The notes beneath the pieces are model-generated. The model made no database searches, was not told the origin of the DNA, and saw nothing but the letters and a program-made list of their open reading frames with translations. The position numbers and the translations under genes are program-made. Shown here piece by piece: positions 1 to 6,590 of a DNA stretch of 15,458 nt. Origin of the DNA: an uncultured Eubacteriales bacterium (GTDB taxonomy: Bacteria; Bacillota; Clostridia; Oscillospirales; Oscillospiraceae); NCBI GenBank assembly GCA_900540545.1, contig UQGJ01000065.1, forward strand, positions 1 through 15,458, given 5' to 3'. How positions within the stretch are numbered: position 1 is the first letter of the stretch; each line of letters opens with the position of its first letter.

Positions 1-61
1 CCTGGTCGTTTCTTCCCAGGGTTCTTTTCGAGAAAAGAACCCTGCCCCGCGCGGGAGCGCA
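1..61 (-). repeat. Right terminal module of a structured interspersed element (cut by window start)
   Basis: Read on the minus strand this holds the box GCGCTCCCGCGCGGG (46-60), a perfect 11-bp hairpin (arms 18-28 and 33-43, tetraloop CTCG), then the linker GGGAAGAAACGACCAGG running off the window. Positions 1-55 are identical to 2345-2399. It is the inner edge of an element that lies mostly to the left. There is no U-run after the hairpin, so it is not a standard intrinsic terminator. The first gene starts only 22 nt beyond the edge. Confidence 0.8.
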
Positions 62-82
62 TCAGTTTGGGGGTGAAAACGC

Positions 83-1429
83 ATGATGAAACATTCGGTG
101 ATCCTGGAATACAAGCGCTGCAAGGGGTGCACCACCTGCATCAAGAACTGCCCCACCGAGGCCATCCGGGTGCGGCGGGGCAAGGCCACCATCCTCAACC
201 AGCGGTGCATCGACTGCGGCAAGTGCATCCAGGTCTGCCCCCACAAGGCGGTGAAGTCGGTCAGCGACCGGCTGGACAAGCTGGAGGGGTACAAATACTG
301 CGTGGCCCTGCCCGACCCGGCCCTCTACGGCCAGTTCCAGCACCTGGACGACATCGACATCGTCCTCAACGGCCTGCTGAAAATCGGGTTCCACAAGGTC
401 TTTGAGACGGCCCGGGCGGCGGAGATCTTGTCCGACTACGCCCGCCACCGCATCAGCAGCGGCGAGACCGGGGCCATGCCCCAAATCTCGTCGGCCTGCC
501 CCACCATTTTGCGGCTGATCCGGATGCGCTTTCCCAAGCTCATCCCCAACATCGCCGCCACCATCACCCCGGTGGAGCTGGCGGCCATTCTGGCCCGGCG
601 GGAGGCCGAGGCCGAGACCGGGTACGCCCCCGAGGACATCGGCGTGTTCTCCATCGTGCCCTGCTCGTCCCAGGTGACGGCGGCCCACACCCCGGAGGGG
701 CTGCAAAAGCCGGTGCTGGATGGGGCCTTCGCCATCCGGGACGTGTACTTAAAGCTGCTGGGGCCCATGAAGGAGCTGACCGAGGTGGAGCCCCTGGCCT
801 CGGCGGGCATCATGGGCGTGGGCTGGGCCTTCTGCGGCGGCGAGGCCGCCGCCCGGCTGGGGGAGAGCTATCTGGCGGTGGACGGCATCGAGAACTGCAT
901 CCGTATGCTGGAGGAGATCGAGGACGGCCGCCTGCCGGAGGCCGACTTCATCGAGCTGTCCGCCTGCACCCAGGGCTGCGTGGGGGGGTGCCTCAACGTG
1001 GAGAACCCCTACGGGGCCAGGATGCGCATCAAAAAGCTGATGAAGGGCCTGCCCGTGTCCAAGAGCCGGTATGACTTCCGGGGCAAGGACCGGGAGCTGG
1101 TGAAAATCGACCGGGAGCTCCAGTACGTGCCCGCCTTCCTCCTGGACGAGGACCGGGGGGTGGCCCTGGAGAAGATGCTCAAGATAGAGGCCCTGGAGCG
1201 GGGCCTTCCCGGCCTGGACTGCGGCTCCTGCGGGGCCCCGTCCTGCCACGCCCTGGCCGAGGACGTGGTGTTGGGCCGGGCCAGTCTGGAGGACTGTATT
1301 TTCAAGGTCCGGGAGCGGATGCAGTATATGACCGGCGACGGGGACGCGGACGAGTACCTGCCCGCCCCCTTCCGCCAGCGGCGGGCGCCGGGCATCAAAT
1401 CGACGGAGGACGGAGGAGAAGCGCCATGA
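83..1429 (+). CDS. 2[4Fe-4S] ferredoxin / [FeFe]-hydrogenase large-subunit C-terminal domain protein (HfsB-like)
   Basis: The 448-aa iron-sulfur protein is probably cytosolic and is involved in hydrogen or redox metabolism or sensing. The N-terminus carries two CxxCxxCxxxCP ferredoxin motifs (Cys13/16/19/23 and Cys42/45/48/52). The middle resembles the H-cluster domain, but the signature motifs are degenerate: SSACPTI (Cys139) in place of TSCCP, VPCSSQ (Cys194) in place of MPCxxKK, and SACTQGCVGGC (Cys295/299/303). The C-terminus has a further cluster motif, CGSCGAPSC with a later Cys405 (C380, C383, C388, C405). The motif losses argue against ordinary hydrogen turnover and fit the HfsB-like accessory or sensory branch; this is inference. 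The site GGGGGTG (69-75) supports ATG 83; ATG 86 is also possible. The stop overlaps the next start (ATGA). No promoter is visible between the upstream repeat and the gene, so transcription may come from further upstream. Confidence 0.88.
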   Translation: MMKHSVILEYKRCKGCTTCIKNCPTEAIRVRRGKATILNQRCIDCGKCIQVCPHKAVKSVSDRLDKLEGYKYCVALPDPALYGQFQHLDDIDIVLNGLLKIGFHKVFETARAAEILSDYARHRISSGETGAMPQISSACPTILRLIRMRFPKLIPNIAATITPVELAAILARREAEAETGYAPEDIGVFSIVPCSSQVTAAHTPEGLQKPVLDGAFAIRDVYLKLLGPMKELTEVEPLASAGIMGVGWAFCGGEAAARLGESYLAVDGIENCIRMLEEIEDGRLPEADFIELSACTQGCVGGCLNVENPYGARMRIKKLMKGLPVSKSRYDFRGKDRELVKIDRELQYVPAFLLDEDRGVALEKMLKIEALERGLPGLDCGSCGAPSCHALAEDVVLGRASLEDCIFKVRERMQYMTGDGDADEYLPAPFRQRRAPGIKSTEDGGEAP

Positions 1430-1755
1430 CCGTACAGGAGCTGGTTCGGGTGATGGACCTGACCGAATTTTATCTGGCCGACGGGGACGCGAAAATCACC
1501 GGCGGCTACGTGGGTGACCTGCTGAGCTGGGTCATGGGCCGGGCCCAGGAGGGGGACGTGTGGCTGACCATCATGTCCAACCAGAACGTGGCCGCCGTGG
1601 CCCTCATGGCCGAAGTGGCCTGCGTGGTACTCACCGAGGGCGTGGAGCCGGACGAGGCGCTGGTACAGCGGGCGAAGCAGCAGAAAATCAACCTGCTGGG
1701 GAGCGGGCTGTCCACCTTTGACGCGGCGGCGGTGCTGAAGCAGCTTATTAAGTAG
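1426..1755 (+). CDS. DRTGG-domain protein
   Basis: The 109-aa protein has the DRTGG-type fold signature: a glycine-rich ITGGYVGDLLSWVMG near residues 25-39, then WLTIMSNQNVAAVALMAEVACVVLTEG. The domain is known as a regulatory or nucleotide-binding module, seen for example next to HPr kinase and phosphotransacetylase domains. In clostridia small stand-alone versions accompany hydrogenase-type genes. The start codon overlaps the stop of the upstream gene (ATGA), with GGAGGA sites at 1405-1410 and 1412-1417, so translation is probably coupled and the two proteins likely act together. The exact biochemical role is unknown. The gene is followed within 2 nt by a long structured repeat element and not by further hydrogenase-locus genes. 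Confidence 0.85.
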   Translation: MTVQELVRVMDLTEFYLADGDAKITGGYVGDLLSWVMGRAQEGDVWLTIMSNQNVAAVALMAEVACVVLTEGVEPDEALVQRAKQQKINLLGSGLSTFDAAAVLKQLIK

Positions 1756-1788
1756 GGGGCCCCTGCCGGGGGCGGAGGCCCTCCGGGG

Positions 1789-1818
1789 GGTTCCCTTTCT
1801 GGTTTCAGAAAGGGAACC
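1789..1818 (+). repeat. Terminal-module hairpin 1 (H1), left end of first complete element
   Basis: A perfect 13-bp stem, GGTTCCCTTTCTG pairing with CAGAAAGGGAACC, closed by the tetraloop GTTT. It is followed by the purine linker GAAAGAAAACCAGGGG and not by a T-run. Equivalent hairpins at 18-43, 2362-2387, 9594-9617, 10147-10174 and 15426-15453 have different but equally perfect stems. Confidence 0.85.
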
Positions 1819-1827
1819 GAAAGAAAA

Positions 1828-1877
1828 CCAGGGGGCGGCTACGGGCCACGTATGTGGCCCTATCCGCCGCCCCCTGG
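1828..1877 (+). repeat. Terminal-module hairpin 2 (H2), two-tier stem
   Basis: The basal stem CCAGGGGGCGG (1828-1838) pairs perfectly with CCGCCCCCTGG (1867-1877). An upper stem GGGCCAC (1843-1849) pairs with GTGGCCC (1854-1860), loop GTAT, with an internal loop between the tiers. The same design with other bases occurs at 9631-9679. It is followed by ACCCCGGGGAACG, which is also shared with that copy. Confidence 0.85.
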
Positions 1878-2110
1878 ACCCCGGGGAACGGACGGGCGGC
1901 GGTACGGGTCTCGATGAGCCACCCAGACTTGATAGCAGTTGCTCGCCGGTTCGGTCGTTGCGATTCGCTACTAACGGCGCGCCCAGCGCGCCCGCCGAGC
2001 GATTGTTACCTTGCATGACTTGGGAGTAGTTGCGTTTAGCATAGTGCAAACGGGCCGCCACATGGTTTGTGCGTCTTTTACTGGGTCTTACGCCCATTGT
2101 CAGTCTGCAC

Positions 2111-2182
2111 GGGCCGCCCAGTGGGCGGCCCCTACAAGAGACCTTTGGCATGTGCCGTAGGGGCCGCCGACCCCGGCGGCCC
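2111..2182. repeat. BIME-like pair of inverted hairpins
   Basis: Two short GC hairpins face each other. The first is GGGCCGCCC (2111-2119) with GGGCGGCCC (2123-2131), followed by CTAC. The second is preceded by GTAG and is GGGCCGCCG (2161-2169) with CGGCGGCCC (2174-2182). They are inverted copies of one unit, roughly TAGGGGCSGCC-loop-GGCSGYCCG. The same paired unit lies at 3934-3995. Confidence 0.7.
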
Positions 2183-2236
2183 GTCCCCGCACCAGCTATG
2201 CCGGGTATTGCCATGCTAGGCGTACCCCCGTCTATA

Positions 2237-2268
2237 CCCCAGCGGGCCGCCTTTCAGGCCCGCTGGGG
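2237..2268. repeat. Perfect 12-bp hairpin inside the element
   Basis: CCCCAGCGGGCC (2237-2248) pairs with GGCCCGCTGGGG (2257-2268) around an 8-nt loop. It lies just right of the conserved 2191-2222 box. The other complete element has a different pairing in this place (10004-10012 with 10087-10095). Confidence 0.7.
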
Positions 2269-2344
2269 AGAGGAGGAGCAAGGGAGCGAGCGAGGGGTGG
2301 CCGACAGGCCGCCCTGAACGGAGCGGACTTTGCGACGACGACGC

Positions 2345-2440
2345 CCTGGTCGTTTCTTCCCAGGGTTCTTTTCGAGAAAAGAACCCTGCCCCGCGCGGGT
2401 AGCGCGCCCTGCGGCAGCGGACCCCCGCGCGGGAGCGCCG
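2345..2440 (-). repeat. Right terminal module of first complete element
   Basis: On the minus strand it reads: box GCGCTCCCGCGCGGG (2424-2438), a second partial copy of the box (CCCGCGCGGGG, 2389-2399), H1 (2362-2387, 11 bp, loop CTCG) and the linker GGGAAGAAACGACCAGGG. Positions 2345-2399 equal 1-55 exactly. Compared with the 1-61 copy, about 34 bp containing an extra box copy has been added. The closing arm of H2 (CCCTGG) is not found just downstream, so this end has lost or changed H2. Confidence 0.75.
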
Positions 2441-2452
2441 CGCCCACCGTTC

Positions 2453-2485
2453 AAAAGGGCCTGCTGCAGCCGCAGCAGGCCCTTT
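2453..2485 (-). terminator. Intrinsic terminator of the chbP-mutase operon
   Basis: On the minus strand GGGCCTGCTGC pairs with GCAGCAGGCCC (2482-2472 and 2467-2457, loop GGCT) and is followed by TTTT. It lies 8 nt past the mutase stop codon. Confidence 0.85.
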
Positions 2486-2493
2486 CTCTATCT

Positions 2494-3909
2494 TTACAGC
2501 TCCAAAAACGCCGCCATCTCGTCGCACAGCTTCTTGGCGTCGTCCAGATTCTCCATCTCGCAGAAGATACGCAGCAGCGGCTCCGTGCCGGAGAACCGGC
2601 AGATGATCCACCCCTTGTCGCCAAAGTAGACCTTGCACCCGTCGGCGTAGCTCACCTTTTCCACCGGGTAGGAGAACTCAGGCAGCAGCTTATCCTGCAT
2701 CAGGGTCTTCATGACCTGGGCTTTCTTCTCCAGGGAGAACTTATAGTCCCGCTCCTCCATCTCCAGGACCCCGTACTTGTCGGTGATCTCCTGGTAGACC
2801 TCGGAGAGCTTGCGCCCGGTGGTGGCGATCATCTCCACCAGCAGGGAGGCGGCGTAGATGCCGTCCTTGCCCTGGATGTGGCCCCGCACGGTCAGGCCGC
2901 CGGAGGACTCGCCGCCGATGACCGCCCCGGTCTCCAGCATCTTGGCACTGATGTGCTTGAAGCCCACGGGCACCTCGTAGCAGGTCTCGCCGCAGTCGGC
3001 AGCGATGCGGTCCAGCAGCATGGTGGTGGCGATGTTGCGCACCGCCGCCCCGTGCCAGCCCTTGTATTTCAGCAGGTAGTAGTAGAGCAGCACCAGGATC
3101 TTGTTGGGGTGGAGGAACTCGCCCCGGTCGTCGATGACCCCCAGCCGGTCGGCGTCGCCGTCGGTGGCGATGCCGATGTCGCAGTGGTTCTCCAGCACGA
3201 AGCCCTGGAGGGAGGCCAGGGTCTTGGCGTTGGGGGCGGGGAGCCGCCCGCCGAACAGGGCGTCCCGCCGCTCGTGGATGATGTCCACGTCGCACCGGGC
3301 GGTGATGAGCACCGTCTGGAGGGCGGTCTTGGAGACCCCGTACATGGGGTCCAGCACCACCTTCAGGTTCCGGGAGCGGATGGCGTCCATGTTCACCGCC
3401 CGGATGATGGAGTCCACATAGGTGTTCATGGGGTTGATGACCTCGATGGCCCCGGTGCGGACCCCCTCCTCGTAGGGGATGAACGCGATGGGCTCCCCCT
3501 CCAGCTCGGCGATGTAGTGCTCGATGTCCCCGGTGACCACCTCGTCGGCGTCCCGTCCGCCCTTGGTAAAGACTTTGATGCCGTTGTAGAGGGCGGGGTT
3601 GTGGCTGGCCGTGACGGCGAAGCCATAGCTCAAATCATAGTATTTCACCGTGAACATGATGAGGGGGGTGGGGGCCTCCCGGTCGATGACCATGCAGTGG
3701 ATGCCCTCGGCGGCCATGACCTCGGCGGCCCAGTGGGTGGCCTCCTCGGAGAGGAAGCGCCGGTCGTAGCCAATGACAAAGCCCCGGTCGGCCACGCCCT
3801 CGTCTTTCATTTTCCGGGCCACCGCCGCCGTCAGCAGCTGCACGTTGGCCCTGGTGAACTCGTCTCCAATGACGGCCCGCCAGCCGCCGGTTCCAAATTT
3901 GATGCCCAT
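2494..3909 (-). CDS. Phosphoglucomutase/phosphomannomutase-family phosphohexomutase (possibly GlcNAc-1-P mutase)
   Basis: The 471-aa alpha-D-phosphohexomutase interconverts hexose 1- and 6-phosphates in the cytosol through a phosphoserine. All family motifs are visible: catalytic TASHNP with Ser102, the metal loop DGDADR (250-255), the sugar loop GGESSGG (332-338) and the phosphate-binding RFSGTEPLLR (438-447). The N-terminus KFGTGGWRAVIGDEF is typical. ATG 3909 is chosen over TTG 3912 because AAGGAGG (3924-3918) then has an 8-nt spacer. It lies 99 nt downstream of a chitobiose phosphorylase on the same strand. From memory, vibrio chitin-utilisation clusters carry a similar mutase, so GlcNAc-1-P to GlcNAc-6-P is a plausible reaction. 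Substrate cannot be read from sequence; glucose or mannose phosphates remain possible. An intrinsic terminator follows. Confidence 0.9.
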   Translation of the reverse strand: MGIKFGTGGWRAVIGDEFTRANVQLLTAAVARKMKDEGVADRGFVIGYDRRFLSEEATHWAAEVMAAEGIHCMVIDREAPTPLIMFTVKYYDLSYGFAVTASHNPALYNGIKVFTKGGRDADEVVTGDIEHYIAELEGEPIAFIPYEEGVRTGAIEVINPMNTYVDSIIRAVNMDAIRSRNLKVVLDPMYGVSKTALQTVLITARCDVDIIHERRDALFGGRLPAPNAKTLASLQGFVLENHCDIGIATDGDADRLGVIDDRGEFLHPNKILVLLYYYLLKYKGWHGAAVRNIATTMLLDRIAADCGETCYEVPVGFKHISAKMLETGAVIGGESSGGLTVRGHIQGKDGIYAASLLVEMIATTGRKLSEVYQEITDKYGVLEMEERDYKFSLEKKAQVMKTLMQDKLLPEFSYPVEKVSYADGCKVYFGDKGWIICRFSGTEPLLRIFCEMENLDDAKKLCDEMAAFLEL

Positions 3910-3933
3910 CAATATGACCTCCTTGTTGTCGGT

Positions 3934-3995
3934 CGGACGGCCTCGAGGGCCGCCCCTATAAGCAGGTACGCAGGGACGGACCTTGCGGCCGTCCG
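3934..3995. repeat. BIME-like inverted hairpin pair between chbP and the mutase
   Basis: CGGACGGCC-loop-GGCCGCCCCT (3934-3957) faces AGGGACGGACC-TTGC-GGCCGTCCG (3972-3995), so the 62-bp block is a large imperfect palindrome of two hairpins. The unit matches those at 2111-2182, with paired base changes in the stems. Lying in an intercistronic gap, it could stabilise the upstream mRNA 3' end or tune expression of the downstream gene. No T-run follows, so termination is unlikely. Confidence 0.7.
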
Positions 3996-4008
3996 CATTT
4001 TCCCCGCC

Positions 4009-6390
4009 CTATCCCATTACCACATGTACTTCGTTTTTGCTTCCGGCCTCCATGACCGGCACCAGTCCGTCACAGACTTCGCCGTTGCAGGTGACGCTCT
4101 TCACGCCCTTTTCCACGCCAACCGGGTTCTCCACCACGATGTGGTACTCGGCTCCCCGCCAGACCCGGACGGCCTCGAAGCCCTTCCAGTCCGCCGGGAT
4201 GCAGGGGTCGATGAGCAGCCCGTCAAACTGGGGCCGCACGCCCAGGATGTACCGGGTGGCGGCGAAGTAGCTCCACCCGCCGGAGCCGGTCATAAAGGGG
4301 TGCCGCGCCCGGCCATAGGCTGTGTGGTCGGGGCCCATGATGAACTGGCAGTAGGAGTAGGGCTCGCTCTGGCGAATCTCGATCTGGTCGTTTTGCAGGG
4401 CGGGGCACAGGGCGTTATAGAACTTCATGGCCCGGCTCCCGCGCCCCAGCACCGCCTCGGCGCACCAGGCCCAGGGGTTGGGGTGGGAGAAGATGGAGCC
4501 GTTCTCCTTCACGCCGGGGTAGACCCGGGTGACGAAGCCGATGGCGTCGTCGGGCACGGTGTAGCTGGGGGCGTTGAGCCGCAGGCCGTAGGGGGTGTAG
4601 AGCCACTGGTCCACCGCGTCCATGGCGCTTTTGCCGTGGTCCGGGGAGGCGCAGCCGGAGAGGACGGCCCAGGTGTTGGACTCCATGTGGACCTTGCCCT
4701 CGGCATCGGCTAGGGTGCCGATTTTCCGCCCGTCGGCGGTGATGCCCCGGAGATACCACTTGCCATCCCACAACTCTTTCTCGCACACCGCCACAACCCG
4801 TTCCCGCAGAGCGCCGTATGCGTCGGCGTCCTCCGTCCGGCCCAGGCGCCGGGCCAGCTCTACGAAGTGGCCCAGGGCCCACACGTGGAGGAAGGAGACC
4901 ATGGCGCTCTCGCCGCCGCCCAGGTTCAGGCAGTCGTTCCAGTCCGCCCGCAGGCCCTTGCACACCCCGTGGGCGCCCACCTGGGCGGCGGAGAAGTCCA
5001 GGATTTTTTTCAGGTGTTCGTAGACGGTGCCCTGGCCGCCGTCGGCGTAGCCCACCACCCGGTCGGCCAGCTCAAATTCCCCGGTCTCCCGGATGTACTC
5101 GCACACCGAGGCCACCAGCCACAGCGCGTCGTCGGCGCAGGCGTCCTTGAGACCGTGGACCATCTCGCTCTTGTCCGGGGTGGGGACCACGGTGGGGGAC
5201 TTGAAGGCGGGGGCGGGGTGTTCCTCGAACCAGGCCGGGTCGAAGAGGTGGAGGCCGTAGCCGCTGGAGGTCAGGCCGTTCAGGAGCTGGAGGATGCGCT
5301 CCCGGCACTTGGCGGGGTTGGAGTGGGGGATGGTCATGGCGTCCTGGGCGGTGTCCCGGTAGCCCAGGCCCGTCCGGCCCCCCACCTCAATGAAAGAGGC
5401 GAAGCGGGAGAACATCACGTTGACCTCAGACTGGTAGAGGGTCCAAGTGTTCAGCATGGTGTCCATGGCGGGATTGGGGGTCTTTACCTGGAAACGGTCC
5501 AACTTGGCACGCCAAAAGTTCCGCAAATCCGCGAATCTTTCGTCCACTTTCGCAAAATCGGAGTAGAGTTCGCGGGATTTTTGCCCCTCCGCAAGGCCGC
5601 CCTCGCCCAGCTGGAAAATCAGGCGGGCGTCCTGGCCGGGGGCCAGGACCAGCTTCTTGTGGAGCACGGCGCAGTGGTTGCCGCCCTTCTCGTAGGACCG
5701 GTCGCAGGCCCCCCGCTCCACGCACAGGGGGTTGGACTCGGTGCGGTAGGGGCCCAGGAAGGAGTCCCGCAGGCAGTCGAAGCCGTCGGGGGCGAAGCTG
5801 ACGGTGAAGAACTGATGGGCCCCCTCGTAGAACAGCTCGTAGTCGATGATGCCGTCCTGGTAGCGGCTCCCGGCGGCGTAAAGGGACATCTGGAAGTTCT
5901 GGTTGTCCATGGGGATTTGGTGGAAGGAGAACTCGGCGTAGGAGAACACGCTGATGTGCCGGGGCCTGCCGCTGACGTTTTTCAGCTTCACGTCCCACAG
6001 CTCCACCGCGTCGCCCCGGGGAATGAAAAGGGTCTGGCTGGCGTCGATGCCGCCCCGCCTGCACTCGTAGACTGTGTAGGACAGGCCGTGGCGGCAGCGG
6101 TAGTCGTTCAGGTCGCCGCCGCAGGGCTGCCAAGAGATGGTCCAATACTCCCCGGTCTCGTCGTCCCGAAGGTAGACGTAGTGGCCGGGGCGGTCCATGG
6201 GGGTCCCGTTGGGGCGGAAGCGGGTGATGCGGTGGTATTCCGGGGTCTTGTAGAAGAGGTAGCCGCCGGCGGTGTGGTTCACCACGGCGCACATATCCTC
6301 TACGCCCAGGTAGTTGGTCCAGGACACGGGCACGTCCACCCTATCGATGACATACTCCCGGCGCTCATTGTCAAAATGTCCGTACTGCAT
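4009..6390 (-). CDS. chbP: N,N'-diacetylchitobiose phosphorylase (GH94)
   Basis: The 793-aa cytosolic enzyme is predicted to split (GlcNAc)2 with phosphate into GlcNAc-1-P and GlcNAc, saving one ATP. Against the Vibrio ChbP sequence I remember, the match runs end to end and is much closer than to cellobiose phosphorylases. Examples are WTNYLG (24-29), RPGHYVYLRDD (67-77), ASFIEVGGRTGLGYRDTAQD (331-350), SPTVVPTP (398-405), RADWNDCLNLGGGES (481-495) and IFSHPNPWAW. The general acid should be Asp486, the second Asp of DWND (equivalent to Asp492 in Vibrio ChbP, from memory). Length fits the family (about 800 aa). ATG 6390 has GGAGGA (6404-6399) 8 nt upstream. The mutase downstream suits the GlcNAc-1-P product. 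No chitinase, transporter or GlcNAc kinase lies in the window. A related GH94 specificity remains possible. Confidence 0.88.
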   Translation of the reverse strand: MQYGHFDNERREYVIDRVDVPVSWTNYLGVEDMCAVVNHTAGGYLFYKTPEYHRITRFRPNGTPMDRPGHYVYLRDDETGEYWTISWQPCGGDLNDYRCRHGLSYTVYECRRGGIDASQTLFIPRGDAVELWDVKLKNVSGRPRHISVFSYAEFSFHQIPMDNQNFQMSLYAAGSRYQDGIIDYELFYEGAHQFFTVSFAPDGFDCLRDSFLGPYRTESNPLCVERGACDRSYEKGGNHCAVLHKKLVLAPGQDARLIFQLGEGGLAEGQKSRELYSDFAKVDERFADLRNFWRAKLDRFQVKTPNPAMDTMLNTWTLYQSEVNVMFSRFASFIEVGGRTGLGYRDTAQDAMTIPHSNPAKCRERILQLLNGLTSSGYGLHLFDPAWFEEHPAPAFKSPTVVPTPDKSEMVHGLKDACADDALWLVASVCEYIRETGEFELADRVVGYADGGQGTVYEHLKKILDFSAAQVGAHGVCKGLRADWNDCLNLGGGESAMVSFLHVWALGHFVELARRLGRTEDADAYGALRERVVAVCEKELWDGKWYLRGITADGRKIGTLADAEGKVHMESNTWAVLSGCASPDHGKSAMDAVDQWLYTPYGLRLNAPSYTVPDDAIGFVTRVYPGVKENGSIFSHPNPWAWCAEAVLGRGSRAMKFYNALCPALQNDQIEIRQSEPYSYCQFIMGPDHTAYGRARHPFMTGSGGWSYFAATRYILGVRPQFDGLLIDPCIPADWKGFEAVRVWRGAEYHIVVENPVGVEKGVKSVTCNGEVCDGLVPVMEAGSKNEVHVVMG

Positions 6391-6427
6391 AAAGGCAGTC
6401 CTCCGATCATGGAGATTTTACAGCTTC

Positions 6428-6456
6428 ATTATAACAGGTCCCGGACCATGGACCAT
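6428..6456 (-). promoter_or_regulatory. Extended -10 promoter of chbP with operator-like repeats
   Basis: On the minus strand TGTTATAAT (6436-6428) is a perfect extended -10, about 24 nt before the ribosome site. No good -35 is found at 17 bp. Directly upstream lie the near-palindrome GGTCCGGGACC (6447-6437) and, on the plus strand, a tandem GGACCAT repeat (6443-6449 and 6450-6456). These sit where a repressor or activator could act. Binding is inference. Confidence 0.6.
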
Positions 6457-6499
6457 TGCCAAAGGTGTTTTCTTTTGGATTTGGTTGGCTCCTCGCGGC

Positions 6500-6528
6500 T
6501 TGCCTTATCCGCTGGAATTGGATACAAT
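6500..6528 (+). promoter_or_regulatory. Sigma-A promoter of the zinc-ribbon gene
   Basis: TTGCCT (6500-6505), a 17-bp spacer, and TACAAT (6523-6528) in an AT-rich stretch. The predicted start near 6535 gives a leader of about 135 nt before ATG 6671. It is divergent from the chbP promoter. Confidence 0.6.
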
Positions 6529-6590
6529 ATAAAATAAAAAGCAAGGTGTGGGGAGGGGCGGTCCTGTGAAAAGGAGAAGAGCAGACCACT

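Larger units (their letters stand above)
1757..2440. repeat. Complete copy of a structured noncoding interspersed element (about 680 bp)
   Basis: This stretch between two convergent operons holds no gene I can support. Its ends carry the same hairpin module in opposite orientation: left module on plus (1757 to about 1900), right module on minus (2345-2440). Inside are colinear boxes shared with the second complete copy at 9544-10205: 2025-2037, 2044-2049, 2054-2062 and 2095-2105 against 9815-9827, 9834-9839, 9844-9852 and 9884-9894; and 2191-2222 against 9959-9990 (30 of 32 identical). It also holds a BIME-like hairpin pair (2111-2182) and a perfect 12-bp hairpin (2237-2268). Outer boundaries are estimates. 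It could be a nonautonomous mobile element, a structured RNA, or both. Confidence 0.75.

Noticed and set aside
1789..1818. H1 hairpins as intrinsic terminators
   Set aside because: No T-run follows on the element's own strand; a conserved purine linker follows instead, and true terminators lie separately next to the genes.
1009..2214. 401-aa minus-strand ORF through the DRTGG gene and element
   Set aside because: It has no recognisable domain, is R/P/S-rich, and is antisense to two supported genes.
2069..2317. 82-aa ORF inside the first complete element
   Set aside because: It spans hairpin repeats, has no good ribosome site, and no comparable frame exists in the second copy.
2878..4713. 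611-aa plus-strand ORF across the mutase and chbP
   Set aside because: It is antisense to two genes with complete catalytic motifs and is a low-complexity G/V/D-rich translation typical of a GC-rich shadow frame.
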